Assembly: GCA_036263655.1 (NCBI GenBank)
Contig: DATAGP010000017.1
Coordinates: 1 to 64,000, forward strand
Length of the DNA: 64,000 bases
Direction: 5' to 3'
From: Schlegelella_A sp036263655
GTDB taxonomy: Bacteria > Pseudomonadota > Gammaproteobacteria > Burkholderiales > Burkholderiaceae_C
Within the stretch, counting starts at the first letter, position 1; each line of letters opens with the position of its first letter. This document shows, piece by piece, positions 13,884 to 23,159 of the stretch. The position numbers and the translations under genes were made by a program. The notes beneath the pieces are model-generated. The model worked only from the letters and a program-made list of their open reading frames with translations, searched no databases and was not told the DNA's origin.

Positions 13884-14789
13884 ATGCCTCGAATCCTTGT
13901 CGTCCTCGGCACCGGCGGAACCATCGCGGGCAGCGCGCCATCACCCGCCGACCACCTGGCCTACCGCTCCGCGACGCTCGCCGTGACGCGGCTCCTCCAG
14001 GACGTGCCGGTCCCCGACGGCTATGCGCTCGAGAGCGAGCAGGTGGCGCAGATGGACAGCAAGGACATGGACTTCGCCACCTGGCGCCGGCTCTCCGAGC
14101 GGGTCGCTCATCACGCTGGGCGCGAGGACGTGTGCGCGATCGTCGTGACGCACGGCACCGACACGCTCGAGGAGACCGCGTACTTCCTGCATCGCGCCCT
14201 AGCCCCGGCCAAGCCCGTCGTGCTCACGGGAGCGATGCGACCGGCGACCTCGAGCGAGGCGGACGGTCCGCGCAACCTGGCCGATGCGCTGGCCGTGGCG
14301 ACGCAGGCCGCAGAAGCGGCCGAGGCCGGTGTCGCGGTCGTCTTCGCCGGCAGCGTCCATTCGCCCGTCGATGTCCGCAAGGAGCACACCGTGCGCCCCG
14401 ATGCCTTCGGCTCGGGCGATGCCGGTCCCGTGGGCCGGCTGGAGGCCGGCCGGCTGCACGCACTGCGCCCTTGGCCTTGCGACCCGGCGATCGGCCTGGC
14501 GGCGCTGCCGGAAGCGGGCAGCGAGTGGCCGTGGGTCGCCATCGTGACCAGCGGCGCCGGCGTCGATGCCCGTCAGGTCGACGCGCTGGTCGGCGCGGGA
14601 TGCGCCGGGATCGTGGTCGCAGGCACCGGCAACGGCATGGTGCACCGCGACCTGGAGGCGGCGCTGCGAAAGGCAGAGGCGAGCGTCGTCGCGGTGCTGC
14701 GCAGCTCGCGCTGTCCGGCGGGAGGCATCGTCGAGCCGTCAGGGCGCATCGAAGCGCCGGCAGGCAGCATCGGCGAGCCGGCGCGTTGA
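13884..14789 (+). CDS. L-asparaginase (asparaginase/glutaminase family)
   Basis: A 301-residue amidohydrolase, converting asparagine to aspartate and ammonia. Both family signatures are present: LGTGGTIAG with the nucleophile Thr10, and VVTHGTDTLEET with Thr92-Asp93; Lys166 (VRKEHTVRPDAFGSG) completes the second triad. There is no signal peptide, so it is cytoplasmic. ATG 13884 gives the usual N-terminus; ATG 13875 is three codons upstream and also possible, and neither has a ribosome-binding site. It is divergent from lexA and its transcript would start at or within the SOS boxes, so DNA-damage control is possible. Confidence 0.9.
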   Translation: MPRILVVLGTGGTIAGSAPSPADHLAYRSATLAVTRLLQDVPVPDGYALESEQVAQMDSKDMDFATWRRLSERVAHHAGREDVCAIVVTHGTDTLEETAYFLHRALAPAKPVVLTGAMRPATSSEADGPRNLADALAVATQAAEAAEAGVAVVFAGSVHSPVDVRKEHTVRPDAFGSGDAGPVGRLEAGRLHALRPWPCDPAIGLAALPEAGSEWPWVAIVTSGAGVDARQVDALVGAGCAGIVVAGTGNGMVHRDLEAALRKAEASVVAVLRSSRCPAGGIVEPSGRIEAPAGSIGEPAR

Positions 14790-14810
14790 CCCGACGAGCC
14801 GCTTCCCTCG

Positions 14811-14830
14811 GCCGGCGTGCTGACGCCGGC
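14811..14830. terminator. Perfect 8-bp hairpin between convergent asparaginase and ohr genes
   Basis: GCCGGCGT-GCTG-ACGCCGGC is an 8-bp perfect stem with a tetraloop, 21 bp after the asparaginase stop and 63 bp after the ohr stop on the other strand. No T-run flanks it, but its position between converging genes suits a bidirectional terminator. Confidence 0.5.
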
Positions 14831-14893
14831 GAAGGCACGCGTGGAGCTGGTCTTGCGTCTGCTCGCTACCCGCGCCGCGAGATAGAACGCCGC

Positions 14894-15319
14894 TCAGACG
14901 ACGTTGAGATCGACCTCGATGTTGCCGCGCGTGGCGTTCGAATACGGGCAGACCTGGTGCGCCGCGTCGACGAGCCGCCGCGCCGCGTCCTTCTCCATCC
15001 CCGGCAGGTTCACGTGCAGCGCGACCTGCAGGCCGAAGCCCTGCGGGATGGGCCCGATGCCGACGTCGGCGCTGATCGACGTCTCGGCCGGCAGCGTCAC
15101 CTTCTGCTTGCCGGCGACCGCCTTCAGCGCGCCGAGGAAGCACGCCGAGTAGCCGGCCGCGAACAGCTGCTCGGGATTGGTGCCCGGAGCGCCGTTGCCG
15201 CCCATTCCCTTGGGGACGGTGAGCTTGACGTCGAGCATGCCGTCGTCGCTCTTCGAAGAGCCGTCGCGGCCGCCAGTCGACGTCGCGTGCGCGGTGTAGA
15301 GAACCTTGTCGAGCTTCAT
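14894..15319 (-). CDS. ohr: Organic hydroperoxide resistance protein Ohr
   Basis: A 141-residue thiol peroxidase of the Ohr/OsmC family that reduces organic and lipid hydroperoxides. The redox cysteines are Cys60 in AAGYSACFLGAL and Cys124 in AHQVCPYSNATRGN; the N-terminal LYTAHATSTGGRDG is typical of Ohr rather than OsmC. Full length. It is the last gene of the dapD operon, 18 bp after the ABC-F stop, with its own AAGGAC ribosome-binding site. No OhrR regulator is nearby, so peroxide-specific control is not evident. Confidence 0.93.
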   Translation of the reverse strand: MKLDKVLYTAHATSTGGRDGSSKSDDGMLDVKLTVPKGMGGNGAPGTNPEQLFAAGYSACFLGALKAVAGKQKVTLPAETSISADVGIGPIPQGFGLQVALHVNLPGMEKDAARRLVDAAHQVCPYSNATRGNIEVDLNVV

Positions 15320-15337
15320 GGTGTCCTTTCGGGAGAG

Positions 15338-17317
15338 TCAGTCCACCGATTCTGCGATCTCGTCGATTTGCGTGCTGAGCTCGAGCCAGCGCGCCTCGAG
15401 CTGCTCGATCTGCTCGGCGACGAGCTTGAGCCGGCGGCCGTTCTCGGCAAGCCGGGCCGGGTCGATCGCCTCGCCGTCGAACGCGGCTTCGAGCGCCTCG
15501 CGCTCGGCGAAGAGCACGCCGAGCCGGTTGTCGACCTGGTTCAGCTCCTTGCGGAGCGGCTTGGCGGCGTCGGCACGTTGCAGTCGGGCCGCGGCGGCGG
15601 CCTTGCGATCCGGTCGGGGCGCCGCGACCGTGCCGGCCGGGGCCGCCGCCGGAGCGCTCTGTGCCGCCGGAGCGGTCTTGGCATCGGCGCCGGCGCGTGC
15701 GCCGCGCGCTGCCGCCTTCGACTGCTCGAGCAGCCAGCGCTGGTAGTCGTCGAGGTCGCCGTCGAAGGGTCCGAGCGCGCCGGCGGCGACCAGCCAGAAC
15801 TCGTCGCAGACCTCGCGCAGCAGGGCGCGGTCGTGGCTGACCAGCATCACCGTGCCCTCGAATTCGTTGAGCGCCACGCTCAGCGCTTCGCGGGTGGTCA
15901 GGTCGAGGTGGTTGGTCGGCTCGTCGAGGAGGAGCAGGTTGGGGCGCTGCCAGACGAGCATCGCCAGCACCAGCCGCGCCTTCTCGCCGCCCGACAGTGT
16001 GCCGACGGGCTGCGCCGCCATCTCGCCGGTGAAGCGGAAGGAGCCGAGGAAGTCGCGCAGCTCCTGCTCGCGCGCCGCCGGGCCGACGTCGCGGGCGAGC
16101 CGGACCATGTGCATCAGCGGCCCGTCGGCCGGCGAGAGGACGTCCAGCTCCTGCTGCGCGAAGTAGCCGATCGTGAGCCCCTTGCCGGCGACGATCTCTC
16201 CCGACAGCGGTGGCAGCTCGCCGGCGATCGTCTTGACGAAGGTCGACTTGCCCTGTCCGTTGGCGCCGAGGATGCCGATGCGCTGGCCGGCGAGCACCGA
16301 GCGGTCGATGCCGCCGACGATGCGCCTGGCCTCGCCGCCGTCCTGCCCCGCGTAGCCGCAGGCGACGTTGGCGAAGGCGAGCATCGGGTTCGGCAGGCTC
16401 GGCGGCTCGCGGAACTCGAACTGGAAGTCGGCGCTGGTCAGTACCGGCGCGAGCCTCTCCATCCTCGCCAGGGCCTTGACCCGGCTCTGCGCCTGCTTGG
16501 CCTTGCTGGCCTTGGCCTTGAAGCGGTCGATGAACTTCTGCAGGTGCGCCATGCGCTCCTTCTGCTTCTCGAAGCTAGCCTGTGCCTGGGCCAGCCGGAC
16601 GGCACGCATCTCCTCGAAGGCGGTGTAGTTGCCGCTGTAGCGGGTGAGCCGGGTCTCGTCGAGGTGGACGGTGACGCGGGTCACCGCGTCGAGGAACTCG
16701 CGGTCGTGGCTGATGACGATCATCGTGCCGGCGTAGCGTTGCAGCCAGGCCTCGAGCCAGACCAGGGCGTCGAGGTCGAGGTGGTTCGTCGGCTCGTCGA
16801 GCAGCATCAGGTCGGCGGGGCACATCAGGGCCCGGGCGAGCTGCAGCCGCATCCGCCAGCCGCCGGAAAAGCTCGACACCGGCGCCTCGAGCTCGGCGCT
16901 CTGGAAGCCGAGGCCGAGCAGCATCGCCTGGGCCCGCGGCCGCGCATCGAAGCCGCCGGCCTCGCTGATCGCTTCGTGGGCGTGGCCCATGGCGTCGCCG
17001 TCGCCGCTGGCTTCGGCCCGCGCGAGCGCCGCTTCCGCTTCGGCGAGCTGCGTGTCGCCGGCGAGCACGAAGGCGGTGGCGCTCTCCTGGGATTCGGGCA
17101 TCTCCTGCGCCACTTCGCCGATGCGCCAGCGCGGCGGCACGCCGAGATCGCCCGCGTCGGCGTGCAGCCGGCCGGCCAGCAGCGAGAAGAGCGACGACTT
17201 GCCGGCGCCGTTGCGGCCCACGAGGCCGACCTTCTCGCCGGGCTGGATGGTGAGGCTGGCGCGATCGAGGACGAGCTTGCTGCCGCGGCGAAGGGAGAGC
17301 TGGGTCAGGACGAGCAT
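15338..17317 (-). CDS. ABC-F family ATPase (YheS-like translation factor)
   Basis: A 659-residue soluble protein with two ABC ATPase domains and no membrane segments, the ABC-F layout. Domain 1 begins LVLTQLSLRRGSKLVLDRA with Walker A GLVGRNGAGKSS; domain 2 has Walker A GILGANGQGKST and signature LSGGEKARLVLAML with Walker B LLLLDEPTNHLDL. The interdomain arm is lysine rich, and a charged C-terminal coiled-coil extension of about 130 residues follows. The opening is closest to E. coli YheS, which acts on the ribosome E site. ATG 17317 fits the family; the frame upstream overlaps prmB. It lies 17 bp after prmB, a ribosomal protein modifier. Confidence 0.9.
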   Translation of the reverse strand: MLVLTQLSLRRGSKLVLDRASLTIQPGEKVGLVGRNGAGKSSLFSLLAGRLHADAGDLGVPPRWRIGEVAQEMPESQESATAFVLAGDTQLAEAEAALARAEASGDGDAMGHAHEAISEAGGFDARPRAQAMLLGLGFQSAELEAPVSSFSGGWRMRLQLARALMCPADLMLLDEPTNHLDLDALVWLEAWLQRYAGTMIVISHDREFLDAVTRVTVHLDETRLTRYSGNYTAFEEMRAVRLAQAQASFEKQKERMAHLQKFIDRFKAKASKAKQAQSRVKALARMERLAPVLTSADFQFEFREPPSLPNPMLAFANVACGYAGQDGGEARRIVGGIDRSVLAGQRIGILGANGQGKSTFVKTIAGELPPLSGEIVAGKGLTIGYFAQQELDVLSPADGPLMHMVRLARDVGPAAREQELRDFLGSFRFTGEMAAQPVGTLSGGEKARLVLAMLVWQRPNLLLLDEPTNHLDLTTREALSVALNEFEGTVMLVSHDRALLREVCDEFWLVAAGALGPFDGDLDDYQRWLLEQSKAAARGARAGADAKTAPAAQSAPAAAPAGTVAAPRPDRKAAAAARLQRADAAKPLRKELNQVDNRLGVLFAEREALEAAFDGEAIDPARLAENGRRLKLVAEQIEQLEARWLELSTQIDEIAESVD

Positions 17318-17334
17318 GCGGCCATTTTCGCCGC

Positions 17335-18210
17335 CTAGCCGGGCAGGGCGGCGCGCTCGATCAGGACGACCCGGTCGGCGCCGCCGCTCGTTTCCAGCCA
17401 GGCGCATTCGAGGCGCGGGAAGGCGCGCTCGAAGTGCCGCCGCTCGTGCCCGATCTCGAGCACCAGCACGCCTTCGTCGCTCAGCTGCGCCTTCGCCTCT
17501 GCGACGACGCGGCGGACGAGGTCCATGCCGTCGGCACCGCCGGCGAGCGCGAGGCGCGGCTCGGCCCGGTACTCGGGAGGCAGCGCGGCCATGCTGGCGT
17601 CGTTAACGTACGGCGGGTTGCAGAGGATCAGGTCGTAGGGACCGCGCACCTTCTCGAACAGGTCCGACTCGACGACGGTGATGCGGTCCTCGAGACGATG
17701 CCGGGCGACGTTGATGCGCGCGATCTCGAGCGCCGGCGCGGAGATGTCGGACGCATCGACGACCACCTCGGGGTAGACCATGGCGGCGAGCACGGCCAGG
17801 CTGCCGTTGCCCGTGCACAGGTCGAGCACCCGCCGTGTCCGCTCCGACAGCCACGCATCGAGCGTTCCGGTCTCCTCGACGTCGACCAGCAGCTCGGCGA
17901 TGAAGGAGCGCGGGACGATCGCCCGCTCGTCGACCGTGAAGGGGATGTCCTGCAGCCACGCCTCGCGCGTGAGGTAGGCGGCGGGGAGGCGCGTCTCGAT
18001 CCGCCGCTCGATCAGCGCCTCGACTTTCGCCCGGTCCGCCGCGCTGACGTCCCGCCTGCCTTGTACTTCGAGGGCATCGAGCGGCAGGCCGAGCGCCCAC
18101 GTCACCAGCCAGGCCGCCTCGTCGAAGGCATTGGCGGTGCCGTGCCCGAACGAGACGCCGGCCCGCTTCAGGCGCTCCGCCTGCGCCACCACCAGCTCGA
18201 CGAGCGTCAT
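17335..18210 (-). CDS. prmB: 50S ribosomal protein L3 glutamine N5-methyltransferase PrmB
   Basis: A 291-residue HemK-family methyltransferase. It has an N-terminal helical domain (residues 1-90), then SAM motif I VLDLCTGNGSLAVLAA and the catalytic ILCNPPYVND, the NPPY tetrad that binds the target glutamine side chain. The LTREAWLQDIPFTVDERAIVPRS segment distinguishes PrmB from PrmC. It methylates Gln of ribosomal protein L3. Its ATG lies in a 4-nt overlap with the dapE stop. The pairing dapE-prmB is common in this group. Confidence 0.93.
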   Translation of the reverse strand: MTLVELVVAQAERLKRAGVSFGHGTANAFDEAAWLVTWALGLPLDALEVQGRRDVSAADRAKVEALIERRIETRLPAAYLTREAWLQDIPFTVDERAIVPRSFIAELLVDVEETGTLDAWLSERTRRVLDLCTGNGSLAVLAAMVYPEVVVDASDISAPALEIARINVARHRLEDRITVVESDLFEKVRGPYDLILCNPPYVNDASMAALPPEYRAEPRLALAGGADGMDLVRRVVAEAKAQLSDEGVLVLEIGHERRHFERAFPRLECAWLETSGGADRVVLIERAALPG

Positions 18211-19355
18211 CGCAGCAGCTGCTCGAGCGTCGCCCGGTAGACGTTCTTCAGCACGTCGAGGCTGGCGATGTCGACGCATTCGTCGATCTTGTGGATGCTT
18301 TCGTTGACCGGCCCGAGCTCGACGACTTCCTTGCAGAGACGCGAGATGAAGCGGCCGTCGGACGTGCCGCCGGTCGTCGACAGCGCCGTGTCGACGCCGG
18401 CATGGGTGCGGATGGCGGCGGCCAGCGCCTCGCTGAGCGCTGCCGGCTCGCTCAGGAACGGCTCGCCGCCGAGCCGCCAGGCGATGTCGAAGCGCTCGCC
18501 GTGCTTCGCGACGATGGCCTCGAGCCGCGCCTTCAGCGACTCGGGCGTCGACTCGGTGCTGAAGCGGAAGTTGAAATCGACGACGAGCTCGCCCGGGATG
18601 ACGTTGCCGGCGCCCGTGCCGGCGTGGATGTTCGACATCTGCCAGGACGTGGGCAGGAAATGCGCGTTGCCGCGGTCCCATTCGACGGCCACGAGCTCGG
18701 CGAGGATCGGCGCTGCCGCGTGGATCGGGTTGTTCGCCAGCTGCGGGTAGGCGATGTGGCCCTGCACGCCGTGGATGCGGAGCCTGCCCGACAGGGTGCC
18801 GCGGCGGCCGTTCTTGATGGTGTCGCCGAGGCGCTCGACCGACGTCGGCTCGCCGACGATGCAGTAGTCGAGCGCAATGCCTTGCGCCGTCAGCCAGTCG
18901 CAGACCCGCGCCGTGCCGTCCGTCGAGGGACCTTCCTCGTCGCTCGTGATGAGGAAGGCGAGGCTGCCGGCGTGCTGCGGGCACGCGGCGACGAATTCCT
19001 CCGCGGCGACGACCATGGCCGCGATCGAGCTCTTCATGTCGGCGGCGCCGCGGCCGTACAGCTTGCCGTCGCGTCGTGTCGGCACGAAGGGGTCGCTGCT
19101 CCAGGCCTCGAGCGGGCCGGTGGGCACGACGTCGGTGTGGCCGGCGAAGACGAGGCGCTTGCCGGCCGGATGGCCTCCGGGCCGTTCCGCCCACAGGTTG
19201 CTGACCCGGGCCGAGTCCCGGCCGAACGGCAGGTGCGTGCAGGTGAAGCCGAGCGCGCGCAGGCGCGCGGCGATCAGGTCCTGGCAGCCGGCGTCGTCGG
19301 GCGTGACCGAAGGCCGCGCGACCAGTTGCTCAGCGAGGCTCAGCGTCGCCGACAC
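18207..19355 (-). CDS. dapE: Succinyl-diaminopimelate desuccinylase
   Basis: A 382-residue M20-family metallohydrolase that removes succinate from N-succinyl-LL-diaminopimelate in lysine and cell-wall precursor synthesis. Metal ligands are visible in VFAGHTDVVPTG (His, then Asp), GRGAADMKSS (bridging Asp), LITSDEEGPSTDG (catalytic Glu-Glu) and GEPTSVERLGD; the last His is in VELGPVNESIHKIDE. The STTGGTSDGRFIS motif is specific to DapE. Full length. It overlaps prmB by 4 nt and follows pilU by 15 bp, so dapD and dapE of the same pathway share one transcript. Confidence 0.96.
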   Translation of the reverse strand: MSATLSLAEQLVARPSVTPDDAGCQDLIAARLRALGFTCTHLPFGRDSARVSNLWAERPGGHPAGKRLVFAGHTDVVPTGPLEAWSSDPFVPTRRDGKLYGRGAADMKSSIAAMVVAAEEFVAACPQHAGSLAFLITSDEEGPSTDGTARVCDWLTAQGIALDYCIVGEPTSVERLGDTIKNGRRGTLSGRLRIHGVQGHIAYPQLANNPIHAAAPILAELVAVEWDRGNAHFLPTSWQMSNIHAGTGAGNVIPGELVVDFNFRFSTESTPESLKARLEAIVAKHGERFDIAWRLGGEPFLSEPAALSEALAAAIRTHAGVDTALSTTGGTSDGRFISRLCKEVVELGPVNESIHKIDECVDIASLDVLKNVYRATLEQLLR

Positions 19356-19370
19356 GGCATGAAGCGAAGG

Positions 19371-20561
19371 CTAGAAGCGGCGGAAATTCGACGCCGTCCC
19401 GGCCGTCTCCTCCGGACGCACGTCGATCGTGATCTCGGTGAAGCTGGGCTGGTCGTCGTTGTCTTCCTTCTTCGGCACGATGCGCGAGACCGGCGTCATG
19501 TCGTTCTGCAGGCGCCACATCAGGTTGGTCGGCGAGTCGGCGTAGGCCAGGCCTTCGTCGCGGGTGATGAGGTTCTGCGTGATCATCCGCGCGAGATCCT
19601 GCTCGAAGGTCTGCGAGCCCTCGGCCAGCGACTTCTCCATCGATTCCTTGACGCCGCTGAAGTCGCCGCGTTCGATCAGCTCCTGGATCAGCTTGGTGTT
19701 GAGCAGCACCTCGACCGCGGGGACGCGGCCGCCGGCGACGCTGCGCACCAGGCGCTGCGACACCACCGAGCGCAGGCCGGCGGCGAGGTCGGCGAGGAGC
19801 GCCGGGCGTGCCTCCGGCGTGTAGAAGGACAGGATCCGGCCGAGCGCGTGATAGCTGTTGTTGGCGTGCAGCGTCGAGAGCACCAGGTGGCCGGACAGCG
19901 CGTACGAGATGGCCGCGGTCATGGTTTCGCGGTCGCGGATCTCGCCGATCATGATGCAGTCGGGCGCCTGGCGCAGCGCCGTCTTGAGGCCGATCTGCAG
20001 GCTCTGCGTGTCGCGGCCCACTTCGCGCTGGTTGACGACCGACTTCTTGTTGTTGAACAGGAACTCGATCGGATCCTCGATGGTGAGGATGTGCCCGGCC
20101 ATCTGCTGGTTGCGCTGCTCGAGCATCGAGGCCAGCGTGGTGCTCTTGCCCGCCCCCGTCGCGCCCACCATCAGGATCAGGCCGCGCTTTTCCAGCACCA
20201 GCTGGTTGAGGATCGACGGGACGTTGAGGCTCTCGAGCGACGGGATGTCGAAGGGAATGCAGCGGAAGACGGCGGCGATGGTGCCGCGCTGCTTGAAGCC
20301 CGACAGGCGGAAGCTGCCGACGCCGGGGAGGCCGACGCCGACGTTGAGCTCGCCGGTGTCCTCGAGCTCCTCGAGCTGGCTCGGCGTCAGCAGCTCGGCG
20401 AGCAGCTGGCGCGGCTGGGCATGCGTGAGCGGCTGGTCCGACAGCTGCAGCAGTTGGCCGTTGATCTTGATCAGGATCGGCGAGCTGGCCGACAGGTACA
20501 CGTCGGACGCGCCCTTCTCCGACATCAGCCGGAGCACGCGCTCCATGTTCCCCGCGCTCAT
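19371..20561 (-). CDS. pilU: PilT/PilU-family type IV pilus retraction ATPase (PilU-like)
   Basis: A 396-residue hexameric secretion ATPase. Walker A VGATGAGKSTT is at residues 132-142, the Asp box IEDPIEFLF follows at 161-169, the Walker B region reads CIMIGEIRDRETM, and the His box STLHANN follows. Length and the C-terminal tail beyond the ATPase core fit PilU better than PilT (about 345 residues). It powers or assists pilus retraction at the inner-membrane base. It sits alone between dapD and dapE, 24 bp and 15 bp away, without other pil genes, an arrangement seen in related Burkholderiales. A good AAGGAA ribosome-binding site precedes it. Confidence 0.88.
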   Translation of the reverse strand: MSAGNMERVLRLMSEKGASDVYLSASSPILIKINGQLLQLSDQPLTHAQPRQLLAELLTPSQLEELEDTGELNVGVGLPGVGSFRLSGFKQRGTIAAVFRCIPFDIPSLESLNVPSILNQLVLEKRGLILMVGATGAGKSTTLASMLEQRNQQMAGHILTIEDPIEFLFNNKKSVVNQREVGRDTQSLQIGLKTALRQAPDCIMIGEIRDRETMTAAISYALSGHLVLSTLHANNSYHALGRILSFYTPEARPALLADLAAGLRSVVSQRLVRSVAGGRVPAVEVLLNTKLIQELIERGDFSGVKESMEKSLAEGSQTFEQDLARMITQNLITRDEGLAYADSPTNLMWRLQNDMTPVSRIVPKKEDNDDQPSFTEITIDVRPEETAGTASNFRRF

Positions 20562-20585
20562 GACCGTTCCTTCATGCCCGCTCCC

Positions 20586-21407
<822 letters not shown>

Positions 21408-21418
21408 GGGTGTCTCGG

Positions 21419-21424
21419 ATTGTA
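21419..21424 (-). promoter_or_regulatory. Putative -10 box (TACAAT) of the dapD operon
   Basis: On the minus strand TACAAT ends 11 nt before the dapD ATG, which would leave a leader of only about 5 nt. No clear -35 hexamer is seen. Confidence 0.45.
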
Positions 21425-21584
21425 GGGAGGGGTTGCGCGGCAGCCCTCGCGGGCGGCGTCGCAGGGCGGCACTTTTGCCCACAAAGGAAGTCGCCGCGCG
21501 CGCCGTTGCCGGCATGCCGCGAGTGTCGGTCACCCGACCCCATTCAGGGTGGACGTCGGCACGCGCCCGCAAGGCTCCCCGCCC

Positions 21585-21613
21585 TTGACGCGGGGGGTGC
21601 CCCTGACCATCAT
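21585..21613 (+). promoter_or_regulatory. Putative promoter of the 487-residue helical protein gene
   Basis: TTGACG (21585-21590), a 17-nt spacer and CATCAT (21608-21613, 4 of 6 matches to TATAAT). An AGAGGAG ribosome-binding site follows at 21631-21637, 7 nt before the ATG at 21645. Confidence 0.4.
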
Positions 21614-21644
21614 TCCGCCCTGTTCAAACGAGAGGAGTACGGAC

Positions 21645-23108
21645 ATGGCTGGCCTCGATGTACCTGCGTCGCTCACCGCCGAATCCTGGAACGGGAAGGC
21701 CGGCGGGCTCGACAAGTCGAAGAGCGCCGCCAAGACGACGCTCGCCAACAGCCTGAAGGCGCTGCAGGCCGACGTCAAGGGCGCCAGGTGGACGCTGCTC
21801 GACATCGACAAGCTCGGCTCTGCCAAGGAGCTCGACGATCGGATGAAGGAGCTGGAGGCGGAGAAGAAGGCTGCCACCGAAAAGGTCGGCAAGCAGATCG
21901 CGGCCGTGCTCAAGGCGGTCGAGAGCTGCAACGGCAAGGACATCGACAAGAAGGCTGCCGACGCACTGAAGTCCATCAAGGCGGAGGCCCCGGCGCAGAA
22001 GGGCGCCGTCGAAGCCAAGTTCAGCGCTGCGATCGCGGCCGTGGCGCAGAAGCTGAAGACCCTGCCGAAGGCGCCGGCGAAGACGCCCGCGCCCACCGCC
22101 GCCAGCCCCACGGCGGCGAAGAAGGCCCAGGGCATGGCCAAGACGTACCGCAAGCTCGGGCTCGAGGCAATCATGAAGGCGCGCATGAAGCCGCAGATGA
22201 AGCCTTCGCGGTTCATGGTCGTCGAGTTCGAGAAGTCGGCGCTCTTCTACATGGGCATGAAGTACGACAAGGCGAAGACGCAGGAAGCGTTGAAGGCGCT
22301 GTGTCCGAACGAGAAGTTCAAGAAGACCTATGTCGACCCGAACAGCAAGGTGATCTGGGAAAAGGGCGTCCTGACGCTGGTCAGCAACAAGATCCCGCCC
22401 AAGTTCGCCACCAAGCTGACGCGCTCCAGCAAGCTCATCCTCGGCAGGGGAATGAAGATCCGCATGCGGACGGAAGCCGGCGAGGCGGTCGAGCCCGAAG
22501 GCGCGGCGGCCGACGAGATGTCGGAAGCCGATCTGAAGGCCGAACTGGCGAAGATGGCCGGTGACGCCGACGTCGAGGAGGACGAGGACGACGTCAGCCC
22601 GGACAGCGTCGAGGACGATGGCGACGACGACCAGCCGGCGGCCGCGCAGGCGCCCGCCCAGGCCGGCACCGCGGCCAAGTCGGCAGGCGCGGCCGCCAAG
22701 CCCGCCGCCGCCGCGGCGCCGGCGAACCCGGCCCTGGCCACCGCCCGCAAGCAGTGGGTCGACACGCGCACTGCGGCCAAGACCGAGATCGACGGACTGT
22801 TCGCGGAGATCGGCAAGCTGTACGGCGCCGGCCAGGAGGCTCAGCTCGACGCCGCCCGCAAGACCCTGGACACCTGCATGAACGTGCTCGGCAAGCTCGA
22901 CACCGAGCTCGATGCCTTGCTGGTCGCGAAGGACACCAACGAGCGGGCGCAGAAGATGGCGCGGGCCCGCTCGACGGCCGACACCCTCATCAACTTCGTG
23001 CAGTCGAACAAGGTGATGACCAGCCTCGACGACAACGAGGTGCGCAAGATCACGGCCGCGAAGAAGATCACGAGCAGCCTCGCGGAGGTCAGAAGGGCGC
23101 TGTCCTGA
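21645..23108 (+). CDS. Unrecognised lysine/alanine-rich three-module protein
   Basis: A 487-residue cytoplasmic protein I cannot assign. Visible layout: an N-terminal helical module (about 1-140, many heptads, KELDDRMKELEAEKKAATEK), a Pro/Ala linker near 145-165, a central mixed alpha/beta-looking module (about 168-285, FMVVEFEKSALFYMGMKYD, KVIWEKGVLTLVSNKIPPKF), a very acidic stretch (about 305-330, EEDEDDVSPDSVEDDGDDD), an Ala/Pro linker, and a C-terminal helical bundle (about 365-487, starting ARKQWVDTRTAAKTEI). No signal peptide or membrane helix. It has its own promoter, a strong ribosome-binding site and a terminator, so it is a genuine monocistronic gene. Function unknown. Confidence 0.75.
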   Translation: MAGLDVPASLTAESWNGKAGGLDKSKSAAKTTLANSLKALQADVKGARWTLLDIDKLGSAKELDDRMKELEAEKKAATEKVGKQIAAVLKAVESCNGKDIDKKAADALKSIKAEAPAQKGAVEAKFSAAIAAVAQKLKTLPKAPAKTPAPTAASPTAAKKAQGMAKTYRKLGLEAIMKARMKPQMKPSRFMVVEFEKSALFYMGMKYDKAKTQEALKALCPNEKFKKTYVDPNSKVIWEKGVLTLVSNKIPPKFATKLTRSSKLILGRGMKIRMRTEAGEAVEPEGAAADEMSEADLKAELAKMAGDADVEEDEDDVSPDSVEDDGDDDQPAAAQAPAQAGTAAKSAGAAAKPAAAAAPANPALATARKQWVDTRTAAKTEIDGLFAEIGKLYGAGQEAQLDAARKTLDTCMNVLGKLDTELDALLVAKDTNERAQKMARARSTADTLINFVQSNKVMTSLDDNEVRKITAAKKITSSLAEVRRALS

Positions 23109-23134
23109 CGCCGCCGCCCCGGTGAGCCGACGAC

Positions 23135-23152
23135 AGGGCGCTGCGGCGCCCT
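23135..23152 (+). terminator. Terminator hairpin after the 487-residue protein gene
   Basis: AGGGCGC-TGCG-GCGCCCT is a perfect 7-bp stem with a tetraloop, followed by TTCGTCCTT. It lies 27 bp after the stop and just before the convergent queF stop, so it may work in both directions. Confidence 0.6.
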
Positions 23153-23159
23153 TCGTCCT

